Shown here piece by piece: positions 16,882 to 25,349 of a DNA stretch of 64,000 nucleotides (positions are counted from its first letter, which is position 1; each line of letters opens with the position of its first letter). Both the position numbers and the translations under genes were made by a program. The stretch comes from Anderseniella sp963700885 (lineage in GTDB: Bacteria; Pseudomonadota; Alphaproteobacteria; Rhizobiales; Aestuariivirgaceae), in NCBI GenBank assembly GCA_963700885.1, contig CAVOZJ010000038.1, positions 310,001 to 374,000 of the forward strand, in the 5' to 3' direction. The notes under the pieces are model-generated. The model ran no database searches. It was given only the letters and a program-made list of their open reading frames with translations, and had not been told where the DNA came from.

Positions 16882-17907
16882 ATGTTAAAAAAACTTGCTG
16901 GTGGACTAATGGCCGGTGTTGCAATTGGTGTTGTGTCAATTTCGGCGGCGATGGCTGGTGAATTGACGGTTTACACTGCAGTCGAAGCTGAAGATCTCAA
17001 GAAATATGCCGATGCGTTCAACGCCGATCACCCTGATATCACTATCAACTGGGTTCGCGATTCAACCGGTGTCGTGACTGCGAAGCTGCTGGCTGAAAAA
17101 AACAACCCGCAGGCCGACATAATCTGGGGACTGGCTGCAACGTCACTGTTGCTGCTGAAATCCGAGGGCATGCTGGAAGCCTATGCGCCAAAGGGTGTAG
17201 AAAACCTCGACAAGAAATTTGTCGACAAGAGTTCGCCGCCAACCTGGACCGGCATGGATGCCTGGGTTGCAGCAATATGCTTCAATACAGTCGAAGGCGG
17301 CAAGCTCGGGCTTACTGCGCCGAAGACCTGGAAGGATCTGACCAAGGCCGAATACCAGGGCCACGTGGTCATGCCGAATCCGAATTCATCCGGGACCGGC
17401 TTCCTGGACGTTTCCAGCTGGTTGCAGATGTTCGGTGAAAAGGAAGGCTGGGCCTTCATGGACGGCTTGCACGCCAATATTGCTGCCTATACTCACTCCG
17501 GTTCGAAACCGTGCAAAATGGCAGCAGCAGGTGAAATCCCGATCGGTGTGTCTTTCGCCTTCCGTGGCGCCAAGTCCAAGGCGGAAGGTGCACCTATCGA
17601 AATCATCGTTCCGGAAGAGGGCGTGGGCTGGGATATGGAGGCAACGGCAATCGTGGCCGGAACCGACAACCTGGAAGATGCCAAAACGCTGGCTGACTGG
17701 ACCATTACCAAGAAGGCCAACGAGATGTACAACTCCGGTTACGCTGTTGTGGCATATCCGGGAGTTGCCAAGCCTGTTGAACACTTCCCGCCAAATCTGC
17801 TGGAGAAGATGATTGACAACGACTTTGAATTTGCCGCCAACAACCGCAAGGCAATTCTGGAGGAGTGGCAGAAACGCTACGACTCCAAGTCAGAGCCAAA
17901 AAGCTAA
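16882..17907 (+). CDS. Phosphonate (AEP-type) ABC transporter substrate-binding protein
   Basis: 341 residues with a signal peptide ending near AAMAG. The fold is the iron/spermidine-type periplasmic binding protein seen in AepX/PhnS2. Segments are ELTVYTAVEAEDLKKYADAFN, IVWGLAATSLLLLKSEGMLEAY in near form, MPNPNSSGTGFLDVSSWLQ, and GVGWDMEATAIVAGT. An AAGGAGGT ribosome site precedes the ATG. The ATPase and fused permease follow on the same strand. With PhnW, PhnA and PhnY in the locus, 2-aminoethylphosphonate is the likely ligand; the trimethylated form handled by TmpAB is an alternative. A GC hairpin at 17926-17948 after the gene may keep its transcript level above that of the membrane genes. 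Confidence 0.83.
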   Translation: MLKKLAGGLMAGVAIGVVSISAAMAGELTVYTAVEAEDLKKYADAFNADHPDITINWVRDSTGVVTAKLLAEKNNPQADIIWGLAATSLLLLKSEGMLEAYAPKGVENLDKKFVDKSSPPTWTGMDAWVAAICFNTVEGGKLGLTAPKTWKDLTKAEYQGHVVMPNPNSSGTGFLDVSSWLQMFGEKEGWAFMDGLHANIAAYTHSGSKPCKMAAAGEIPIGVSFAFRGAKSKAEGAPIEIIVPEEGVGWDMEATAIVAGTDNLEDAKTLADWTITKKANEMYNSGYAVVAYPGVAKPVEHFPPNLLEKMIDNDFEFAANNRKAILEEWQKRYDSKSEPKS

Positions 17908-17925
17908 AGAGCGAAACACTGATGA

Positions 17926-17948
17926 GGCACCGGCTGGCTGCCGGTGCC
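17926..17948 (+). terminator. Intercistronic hairpin after the binding-protein gene
   Basis: ggcaccggc (17926-17934) pairs with gccggtgcc (17940-17948) with a 5-base loop. It lacks a T-run and so may be a partial terminator or an mRNA stabiliser. Confidence 0.5.
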
Positions 17949-18107
17949 TTGAATTAGGGCATTGTGGTGGGAAACTTGAGCCGCATGAAAGCGGTAAAGG
18001 TTTCTCGCGTTCAAATCCACACTTTGTAATTGTTGGAAGTTGGATGTTCTTGACCACTCTACCGCACAGGTTTTGCGGGACATGCATGGCAGCGGTGGCA
18101 CGGGGAA

Positions 18108-19250
18108 ATGCAAATGGGGCAAGCGAATACAACGGAAACCTATCTGAAGATTGAAAATCTCTGGAAGGCTTTTGGTGATTTCTTTGCGCTGAAGGACATA
18201 TCGCTTGAGGTGAACCGCGGCGAGTTCGTGTGTTTTCTGGGTCCGTCGGGATGCGGCAAGACAACCTTGCTCAGAGCCATTGCCGGGCTCGATATCCAGA
18301 CCACCGGGGCGGTTTTTCAGGACGGTGTGGATATTTCTGCCTTGCCGCCGTCAGAGCGTGATTTCGGCATCGTGTTCCAGTCCTATGCGCTGTTTCCCAA
18401 TCTTACGGTTGAAAAGAACATAGCGTTCGGACTGGAAAATTCCGGCATCGCGAGGCCGGACATCAACAGGCGCGTGGCGGAACTTCTGGAATTGGTCGGG
18501 CTGCCGGAACAGGCCAGGAAATATCCGGCGCAATTGTCGGGCGGGCAGCAACAGCGCATTGCGCTGGCGCGCGCCATTGCCATGTCGCCTGGGCTGCTAT
18601 TGCTGGACGAGCCACTGTCGGCGCTGGATGCCAAGGTCCGGGTGCACCTTCGTCACGAGGTCAAGGATCTGCAGCGCAAGCTTGGCGTGACCACCATCAT
18701 GGTGACCCATGATCAGGAAGAAGCGCTCGCGATGGCGGATCGCATCGTTGTGATGAATCACGGCGGTATTGAACAGGTGGGTACGCCAACTGATGTCTAC
18801 CGCGAACCGGTGTCGCTGTTTGTGGCGGACTTTATTGGCGAAACAAACCAGCTTGACTGCGTGGCCGCCGACAAGGGCAATGGCGTCAAGATCGGCAAAC
18901 GTACGTTCGCCAGCGCACGGCACGGCCACGCCGACGGTCAGCAGGTGATAGCCGTTATCCGGCCTGAGGATGTTATCCCGCATGGCGACCCAGCTCGCTC
19001 ACCGGGCGCACCAGACAAGGCCGGCGAGCCGGATAACACCGTTGAGACCACTGTCGATGAAATGGAATTCCTTGGTTCGTTCTGGCGCACCAGATTGAGC
19101 AGCGCGGAACTGGGAACGGGGCAGATTGTGGCTGATTTGTCCATCAACGCAGTGCGGCGCATGGACATACAGGTCGGCAGGCGCATGCGCACCGAGATCC
19201 CCCGCGACCGGCTGAAGGTGTTTCCGGTCGAGGCGGAGCCGGACAAATGA
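18108..19250 (+). CDS. Phosphonate (AEP-type) ABC transporter ATP-binding protein
   Basis: 380 residues, start ATG 18108 after GGGGAA. The ABC domain (residues 10-245) has Walker A GPSGCGKTT, Q-loop FQSYALFPNLTVEKNIAFGL, signature LSGGQQQRIALARAI, Walker B LLLLDEPLSALD and H-loop VTHDQEEALAMADR. The C-terminal 120 residues form a TOBE-like regulatory domain. The tail overlaps the permease start by four bases (ATGA), so translation is coupled. It corresponds to AepV/PhnT2 of aminoethylphosphonate importers. Confidence 0.87.
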   Translation: MQMGQANTTETYLKIENLWKAFGDFFALKDISLEVNRGEFVCFLGPSGCGKTTLLRAIAGLDIQTTGAVFQDGVDISALPPSERDFGIVFQSYALFPNLTVEKNIAFGLENSGIARPDINRRVAELLELVGLPEQARKYPAQLSGGQQQRIALARAIAMSPGLLLLDEPLSALDAKVRVHLRHEVKDLQRKLGVTTIMVTHDQEEALAMADRIVVMNHGGIEQVGTPTDVYREPVSLFVADFIGETNQLDCVAADKGNGVKIGKRTFASARHGHADGQQVIAVIRPEDVIPHGDPARSPGAPDKAGEPDNTVETTVDEMEFLGSFWRTRLSSAELGTGQIVADLSINAVRRMDIQVGRRMRTEIPRDRLKVFPVEAEPDK

Positions 19251-21268
19251 GCAGCGCCGACGCCCTGGGTCCCAACATTAGTGCCGAAAGCCGCATCAAG
19301 CCGAAAATGGGCTCCGATGACTGGATCATGCGCGGGTACATGGTCGTGCTGGCAGTGTATCTGATCGTGGCGCTGGCCCTGCCGCTGTACGCCATGCTGT
19401 CAAAGGCATTTGAAACCAGCAGTTTTGACCTGGCGCAGTTTGAAATTCAGGTCAGCGATGAAAGCGGCGTCTTCACCCGGCCTGCGGTGACGTTGAAGCA
19501 ATTGAACGACGAATCAAACTTCATTGCAGAAGGAGACCTTGCAACCAGTTCTGACGGGCGCCTGGCTCTCACGGAATTCTTCCCGGATTTTAGTTTCCGC
19601 AGCCCCGTGAAGTACAGGTTGCGCGGGCTTGATGACAGCGCGGTTTATCTGGTGGGCTCTGAGCGGTTTGCCGGCACAACGCCGGCAGAGTTTGATTCAA
19701 ACACGTTCCGCCGGGTTTTCATACGTCCGGTTCAGAGCCACGGCATGGCCAACTTCGCCACCTATTTCTCGACACCTGCACTGTTCCAGTCGATTCAGAA
19801 TTCGGTGTTTATCTCGCTCGTGTCGACCATCATTACAGTGTCGCTGGCGTTTGGATTTGCCTATGCGCTGTGTCGAAGCTGCATGCCGTTCAAAGGGGTG
19901 TTCAGGGTCATCGCCATGGCGCCCATACTGGTGCCGTCACTGTTACCGGGCATTGCGCTGGTCTATCTGTTCGGCAACCAGGGGTTCCTGAAAGAGTTCC
20001 TGATGGGAGAATCCATCTACGGGCCGATTGGCATTGTCGTGGGTTCGGTGTTCTTCACGTTTCCCCATGCGATGATCATAATACTGATTGCCCTGTCGAT
20101 CTCCGATGCACGGCTTTATGAGGCTGCCGTTTCGCTGCGCGCCAGCAAGTGGCGAACCTTCTGGACCGTCACAATTCCAGGTGCCCGGTACGGCCTGATC
20201 TCGGCAGCCTTTGTGGTATTCAACCTGGTGATTACCGACTTCGGCCTGCCCAAGGTGATCGGCGGGCAATACAACATGCTGGCGGTGGATATCTACAAGC
20301 AGGTGATCGGCCAGCAGAATTTCCAGATGGGCGCGGTTGTCTCTGTCGTGCTGCTGATACCGGCGCTGATTGCCTATATTGTCGACCGGCAGGTGCAGCG
20401 CAAACAGGTGGCGCTGCTGACGGCAAGCTCAGTGGTCTATCAACCCAAACCATCCAGGCGTTTCGATATCGGTTGTCTCGCCTTTTGCGCGCTTGTTGCC
20501 CTGTTCATCATTTCCATTCTGGGTATTTGCCAGTACGCAGCGCTGGTCAAGTTCTGGCCCTATGATCTGTCGCTGGGATTGTCGAACTATGACTTTGACC
20601 GCATGGACGGCGGCGGCTGGGACGCTTATCGCAATTCCATCATGCTTGCTCTGATGACCGCTGTTATCGGCACGGTCATTATCTTCACGGGCGCCTACAT
20701 GGTCGAAAAGACCAATGGTTTCGAAAAGGGCAGGGCAGGCTTCCAGTTTCTCGCCATGCTGCCCATGGCCATTCCCGGCATGGTACTGGGACTGGCGTAT
20801 ATCTTTTTCTTCAACAACCCGGCAAATCCGCTGAATTTCATTTATGGTACCATGGCAATCCTGGTGATCTGTACGGTGACGCACTTTTACACGGTTTCAC
20901 ACCTGACCGCGGTGACTGCCCTCAAGCAGATCGATGGTGAATTTGAGCCGGTAGCAGCTTCACTCAAGCAGCCATTCTACCGGCTGTTCAGCAGGGTAAC
21001 TGTTCCTGTGTGCCTGCCTGCCATTTTTGACATCATGATCTATCTGTTCGTGAACGCCATGACGACAGTGTCGGCGGTGGTGTTCCTGTATTCCTCCAAG
21101 ACGCCGCTGGCCTCGGTAGCGGTGCTCAACATGGACGATGCCGGTGACATAGCGCCGGCGGCTGCCATGGGCATGATGATATTCTACACCAATGTTGTCG
21201 CGCGCCTGGTGCACGCAGTCGTGTCAGGGTATGTGCTCGGCAGAACCCAGGGCTGGCGGCAGCGGTAG
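19247..21268 (+). CDS. Fused double-domain ABC permease (AEP-type)
   Basis: 673 residues. Two binding-protein-dependent permease domains lie in one chain, each with its own cytoplasmic EAA-type loop: SDARLYEAAVSLRASKWRTFWTVTIPGARY in the first half and DGEFEPVAASLKQPFYRLFSRVTVPV in the second. About 12 membrane segments are expected. The first half carries a periplasmic insert of about 110 residues after the first helix (FDLAQFEIQVSDESGVF onward). The fused architecture is that of FbpB/AepW/PhnU2 permeases. It is the last gene of the importer; the convergent lysR gene ends 33 bp later. Confidence 0.87.
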   Translation: MSSADALGPNISAESRIKPKMGSDDWIMRGYMVVLAVYLIVALALPLYAMLSKAFETSSFDLAQFEIQVSDESGVFTRPAVTLKQLNDESNFIAEGDLATSSDGRLALTEFFPDFSFRSPVKYRLRGLDDSAVYLVGSERFAGTTPAEFDSNTFRRVFIRPVQSHGMANFATYFSTPALFQSIQNSVFISLVSTIITVSLAFGFAYALCRSCMPFKGVFRVIAMAPILVPSLLPGIALVYLFGNQGFLKEFLMGESIYGPIGIVVGSVFFTFPHAMIIILIALSISDARLYEAAVSLRASKWRTFWTVTIPGARYGLISAAFVVFNLVITDFGLPKVIGGQYNMLAVDIYKQVIGQQNFQMGAVVSVVLLIPALIAYIVDRQVQRKQVALLTASSVVYQPKPSRRFDIGCLAFCALVALFIISILGICQYAALVKFWPYDLSLGLSNYDFDRMDGGGWDAYRNSIMLALMTAVIGTVIIFTGAYMVEKTNGFEKGRAGFQFLAMLPMAIPGMVLGLAYIFFFNNPANPLNFIYGTMAILVICTVTHFYTVSHLTAVTALKQIDGEFEPVAASLKQPFYRLFSRVTVPVCLPAIFDIMIYLFVNAMTTVSAVVFLYSSKTPLASVAVLNMDDAGDIAPAAAMGMMIFYTNVVARLVHAVVSGYVLGRTQGWRQR

Positions 21269-21301
21269 GACCAGATACACGCGCAGATCCCTTGCCTTGT
21301 T

Positions 21302-22171
21302 TCAGGCTTTCGTCTCTGCATGGGCGACCGACATGAAGGCGCGGATTACCTTGCTTTCCATGCGTTCACGCAGGCAGATGATGGATTCATCCATGGTCAT
21401 TGCGCTGTCGGAAATGGGAATTTTCACCAGCCTTGTGTCCTGACCGAACTCGGCCTCAGAAACTACGCCGACCCCTCCTCCTGCGGCAACGATCTCGCGC
21501 ACTGCCTCACGGCCTTCGGCTTCGATGCTGCCGGTAATCCGCATGCCGTGGCGACGAGCCTCTTCTTCCAGCTTGGCGCGGGTTTTCGAGCCTGCCTCGC
21601 GGAGCACCAGTGGATGGCGCATGAGTTCCTTAAAGGTTGTCGCGGTCAATCTGGACAACGGTCCGCCGCGCGCGGTAAAGGCGACGATAGGCGATGAATT
21701 CAGCTTGACCGTTTCAAATTCACGGCCGGCCGGAACATCGCCGACGACGCCAATATCGGCCTCGTAGCTTTGCAAGCGCTCGATTGCGGTTTCCGTATTG
21801 CCGCCATGGACGGAAATGAAGACACCCGGATTGCTGCGGCGAAACAATGTGAGAACATGCAGGATATGGTGGGCAGCATCGGCAACGATGTTCAGTTGCC
21901 CGGTGCGCAGCGTCCGGGTTTCTGACAGATAATCCAGCGCCTGCTGTTCAACCTCGAAGAGACGGTAGGTGATTTCCAGCAGCTTTTTGCCGGCATCTGT
22001 GACGCGGACCTGCTTTCTCTGCCGGTCAAACAAGCGAATGTCATATTCCGCCTCCAGCTTGCGAACCTGATCGGAAATCGCGGGCTGGGTCAGATTCAGT
22101 GCTTCAGCAGCGCGTGAAAACCCGCCGTGAATGGCGACATTGTGAAATGCCCGCAATTGCACATACCGCAT
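21302..22171 (-). CDS. LysR-family regulator of the phosphonate locus
   Basis: 289 residues. The start at 22169-22171 (MRYVQLRAF) has AAAGGA upstream and fits the usual LysR N-terminus; an in-frame ATG at 22192 is possible. The winged HTH (residues 1-60) reads FHNVAIHGGFSRAAEALNLTQPAISDQVRKLE, followed by a linker helix and a periplasmic-binding-like effector domain from about residue 90. It is divergent from the Na/Pi-cotransporter gene and lies between the importer and the phnWAY operon. This is the position expected for a regulator of both, and TTATCGAT lies in all three control regions. Effector unknown; a phosphonate or an intermediate is likely. Confidence 0.85.
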   Translation of the reverse strand: MRYVQLRAFHNVAIHGGFSRAAEALNLTQPAISDQVRKLEAEYDIRLFDRQRKQVRVTDAGKKLLEITYRLFEVEQQALDYLSETRTLRTGQLNIVADAAHHILHVLTLFRRSNPGVFISVHGGNTETAIERLQSYEADIGVVGDVPAGREFETVKLNSSPIVAFTARGGPLSRLTATTFKELMRHPLVLREAGSKTRAKLEEEARRHGMRITGSIEAEGREAVREIVAAGGGVGVVSEAEFGQDTRLVKIPISDSAMTMDESIICLRERMESKVIRAFMSVAHAETKA

Positions 22172-22182
22172 GATCAGTATCC

Positions 22183-22217
22183 TTTTATCCATCGATAAAT
22201 CATATGGGTGGATAAAA
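22183..22217. promoter_or_regulatory. Inverted repeat in the lysR / Na-Pi cotransporter control region
   Basis: Perfect 9-bp arms ttttatcca (22183-22191) and tggataaaa (22209-22217), with ATCGATAA at 22191-22198 between them. The repeat lies just upstream of the lysR start, typical of an autoregulatory LysR site. Confidence 0.45.
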
Positions 22218-22350
22218 ACTATCGCTTTGAGCTATGGGTGGCAAGAGATGGATTATACCATGGTCAACCTGTGCCGGCGATAGCACGGGTGGTGCGACAG
22301 GCTTGTTCTGCTCGCTCCTGAACCAATTCTGACCCGGATTGATATTCACC

Positions 22351-24012
22351 ATGCAGTTTACGGCATTCCTGCTCAATCTAACCGCTGCAATCGTGCTGCT
22401 GTTGTATTCGACGCGCATGGTGAGGACCGGTGTCGAACGGGCATTCGGGGCCGAACTGCGCAATGTGTTCATGCTGACGAGGCGCAGCATTGTGCTCAAC
22501 GTACTGGCAGGTATTCTGGCAGCCGCGGCATTGCAGAGTTCAACTGCTGTTGCTCTGCTGGTTTCAGGCTTTGCTGCCAACGGTGTGATGGGCGTGACCG
22601 GGTCGCTGGCCGTGGTTCTTGGAGCAGACCTTGGCACGGCACTGGCTGTGCAGTTTCTCAGCCTCGACATCACGTGGCTGGTCCCGGTGTTTCTGGTCGC
22701 AGGCGGAGTGCTTTTCCTGAAGGGAATGGCGCGTGTGGTCAAACAGGTAGGACGCGTCCTGATGGGGATTGCGTTCATTCTGCTTTCGCTGCGCATGATC
22801 GGCGAGGCGACCGAACCGTTGCGATCCAGTCCTTATCTGGCACCAGTTGTGCAACTGCTCAGCGAGGAGCTCTTAATGGCCTTTGCTGGCGGCGCCATGC
22901 TGGCATTCGTGTTCCATTCCTCCGTGGCAGCAATTTTGATGCTGGCGGCGTTTTGTGCACAGGGCGTGCTGCCTCTGGAGGCCGGCCTGCCGCTGGTGCT
23001 GGGCGCCAATGCCGGCAGCGGACTGATAGCTGTCTGGCTGACCCGTAACATGCATGGCAAGGCGCGCCGCATCGCAATCGCTAATCTCGTGGTGCGAGTG
23101 TCAGGTGGACTGGCTGCGCTCATACTGCTGCGCCACGTAGCACTGCCGCTGGACGCCGTGGCCAGTAGCCCGGCGCGTCAGTTGGTGAGTTTTCACTTCC
23201 TGTTCAATGCCGCACTGGTTGTGATTTTCCTGCCCCTCGTCGTGCCGCTGGCCGCCCTGAGCCGGCATTTGGTTCCAGCTGCAGATGAACTGTCCAGGGG
23301 CATGGTGAAACCTGCCAGCGCGCTTGATCGCAACGTTCTTACCAATCCGGGACTGGCGCTGGCCAGCGCTACACGGGAACTGTTGCGCATGAGCGAACAG
23401 ATCGAACTGATGCTGTCGCCGGTCATGGAGTTGTTTGTCACCACAAACACCAATGCAGCCGCGCGCATTCAGGAAATTGAAACGCAAGTCAACGAGGCCC
23501 AGACCGGCATCAAGCTCTATCTGGCTGAAATGAACCAGGGGCAACTCACGCCGGACCAGGCCAAACGCAGCATGGACCTGACCGGCATAGCCATCAACCT
23601 GGAACGTGTTGGGGACATAATCACCAAGGATCTGCTGCGACTGTCCGCAGAAATGCGCAAAAAGAAACTGACATTTTCCAGTGAAGGCTGGAATGAGCTG
23701 ACCCGCTTGCATGCCCGGGTGCTGGCCAATCTGCAACTGTCACTGAATGTTCTGGTGTCGGAAGACGTGGATTCGGCCCGCCAGCTTGTTGAGGAAAAGG
23801 AATTCATGCGCAACCTGGAGGAGCAATCACATGATGCACATCTGGCACGTCTGGCCCGGGGCAGCCCGCAAAGCATAGCTACCAGCGACATTCACCTGGA
23901 GACTATTCGCGCACTCAAGGAAATCAATTCGTGGCTCGTCACCATTGCCTACCCAATCCTGAAAAGGAGCGGTTTGTTGCTCGACAGCCGTCTGGCCGAC
24001 GCGGAATCCTGA
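22351..24012 (+). CDS. Na/Pi-cotransporter family protein with PhoU-like tail
   Basis: 553 residues; ATG 22351 is preferred over an upstream TTG. The N-terminal half has two Na/Pi-cotransporter repeats with the QSSTA-type signature (AALQSSTAVALLVSGFAANG in the first, FHSSVAAILMLAAFCAQG as a degenerate second) and 8-9 membrane helices. Residues about 335-545 form a helical PhoU-like domain (TRELLRMSEQIELML, LTGIAINLERVGDIITKDLL). Family members move inorganic phosphate. Placed inside a phosphonate locus that releases phosphate from carbon sources, it may export surplus phosphate or balance it. The stop lies about 110 bp before phnW. Confidence 0.82.
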   Translation: MQFTAFLLNLTAAIVLLLYSTRMVRTGVERAFGAELRNVFMLTRRSIVLNVLAGILAAAALQSSTAVALLVSGFAANGVMGVTGSLAVVLGADLGTALAVQFLSLDITWLVPVFLVAGGVLFLKGMARVVKQVGRVLMGIAFILLSLRMIGEATEPLRSSPYLAPVVQLLSEELLMAFAGGAMLAFVFHSSVAAILMLAAFCAQGVLPLEAGLPLVLGANAGSGLIAVWLTRNMHGKARRIAIANLVVRVSGGLAALILLRHVALPLDAVASSPARQLVSFHFLFNAALVVIFLPLVVPLAALSRHLVPAADELSRGMVKPASALDRNVLTNPGLALASATRELLRMSEQIELMLSPVMELFVTTNTNAAARIQEIETQVNEAQTGIKLYLAEMNQGQLTPDQAKRSMDLTGIAINLERVGDIITKDLLRLSAEMRKKKLTFSSEGWNELTRLHARVLANLQLSLNVLVSEDVDSARQLVEEKEFMRNLEEQSHDAHLARLARGSPQSIATSDIHLETIRALKEINSWLVTIAYPILKRSGLLLDSRLADAES

Positions 24013-24041
24013 AAAACAGAAAAAATTATATATTGATCTGA

Positions 24042-24068
24042 ATTATCGATTTCTCAAATACATGAGAA
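24042..24068. promoter_or_regulatory. Candidate LysR operator before phnW
   Basis: ATTATCGATTTC (24042-24053) is the same 12-mer as before aepX. It overlaps the palindrome ttctca-aataca-tgagaa (24051-24068) in an AT-rich 110-bp gap before phnW. Confidence 0.45.
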
Positions 24069-24125
24069 CTTTCTAAATTCGTGATCATTGTTCCTGGCGC
24101 AGGCAAATATGTGGAGGCACCCCGT

Positions 24126-25328
24126 ATGAGGGCAGATCTGGAAGACGACGCTGCAGCGGCTATCGAAAGGCCGCGATTGGGTGAGCCCTACCTGCTGACG
24201 CCGGGCCCGCTGACAACGGCGTATTCCGTCAAGGAGAAGATGCTGCGTGACTGGGGGTCATGGGACGGTGATTTTCGGGCGATGACGGTCAGACTGCGGG
24301 CTGAACTGCTGTCGCTGGTGGGCAAGGGGTCGGAGGAGTTTGACTGTGTGCCGATCCAGGGCAGCGGTACTTTTGTGGTTGAAGCCATGTTGGGATCATT
24401 GTTGCCGCGTGACAGCAAAACCCTTGTGCTGATCAACGGTGCCTATGGCCAGCGCATTGCAAAAACCATGAACTATATCGGCCGCAGCCATGTCGACATC
24501 GACAAGGGCGATTACCTGCCACCGCGCGGTCAGGAGGTGGCGGCCGCGCTTGCTGCGGATCCGGCCATAACGCACGTTGTTGTTGTGCACTGCGAGACAT
24601 CGTCGGGGATCCTGAATCCGATCAGGGAAATTTCCGAAGCCACTTATGCCGCCGGAAGGAAACTGCTGATTGATTCCATGAGTGCATTCGGCGCGATAGC
24701 CGTGGATGCCGGTGATATCCGCTACGAGGCAATTGTCTCGTCAGCCAACAAGTGTATAGAGGGGGTTCCCGGGTTTGGCTTCGTCATCGCACGCAAATCC
24801 GAACTGATAGCGGCGAAGGGCAATGCGCATTCTCTCAGCCTCGATGTGCACGACCAGTGGGCCAACATGGAAAATACCGGGCAGTGGCGATTTACCCCGC
24901 CAACCCATGTTGTGGCGGCCTTTATGGAAGCGTTGCGGTTGCATGCGCAAGAGGGCGGTGTCGCAGGACGCGGTGCGCGCTATGTGAAGAACCGCGATGT
25001 GCTGGTTGAAGGCATGCGTGAGCTGGGATTTGAAACCCTTTTGCGTGACCGCTGGCTGTCACCGATCATCATCACCTTCTTCAATCCCGCTGACGACAAG
25101 TTTGAATTTGACCGCTTCTACGAACTGATGAAGCAACAGGGCTTTATCATCTATCCCGGCAAACTGACCGTTGTAGACAGTTTCCGCATTGGCTGTATTG
25201 GCCAGATGGATCACCACACCATGCGCGCGGTTGTCGCCGCCGCAAAGTCATCGCTGGACGCAATGGGTATTGCCAGCGCCAAACCACCGCAGGCAGCTCT
25301 GTCCGAGCGCGAAAAGCTTGCAGCCTGA
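24126..25328 (+). CDS. phnW: 2-aminoethylphosphonate--pyruvate transaminase
   Basis: 400 residues from ATG 24126, chosen because GGAGG sits seven bases upstream; a GTG at 24081 would add 15 residues. PLP-dependent fold-type I class V aminotransferase. Motifs are LLTPGPLTTAYSVKEKML, RDWGSWDGDF, IQGSGTFVVEAML, Asp183 (LLIDSMSAFGAI) and the PLP lysine Lys209 in SSANKCIEGVPGFGFV, all typical of PhnW. It converts 2-AEP and pyruvate to phosphonoacetaldehyde and alanine. First gene of the phnW-phnA-phnY run; phosphonoacetaldehyde then goes to PhnY rather than to PhnX, which is absent. Confidence 0.93.
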   Translation: MRADLEDDAAAAIERPRLGEPYLLTPGPLTTAYSVKEKMLRDWGSWDGDFRAMTVRLRAELLSLVGKGSEEFDCVPIQGSGTFVVEAMLGSLLPRDSKTLVLINGAYGQRIAKTMNYIGRSHVDIDKGDYLPPRGQEVAAALAADPAITHVVVVHCETSSGILNPIREISEATYAAGRKLLIDSMSAFGAIAVDAGDIRYEAIVSSANKCIEGVPGFGFVIARKSELIAAKGNAHSLSLDVHDQWANMENTGQWRFTPPTHVVAAFMEALRLHAQEGGVAGRGARYVKNRDVLVEGMRELGFETLLRDRWLSPIIITFFNPADDKFEFDRFYELMKQQGFIIYPGKLTVVDSFRIGCIGQMDHHTMRAVVAAAKSSLDAMGIASAKPPQAALSEREKLAA

Positions 25329-25349
25329 ACATAGAAAGCAAATGTTATC

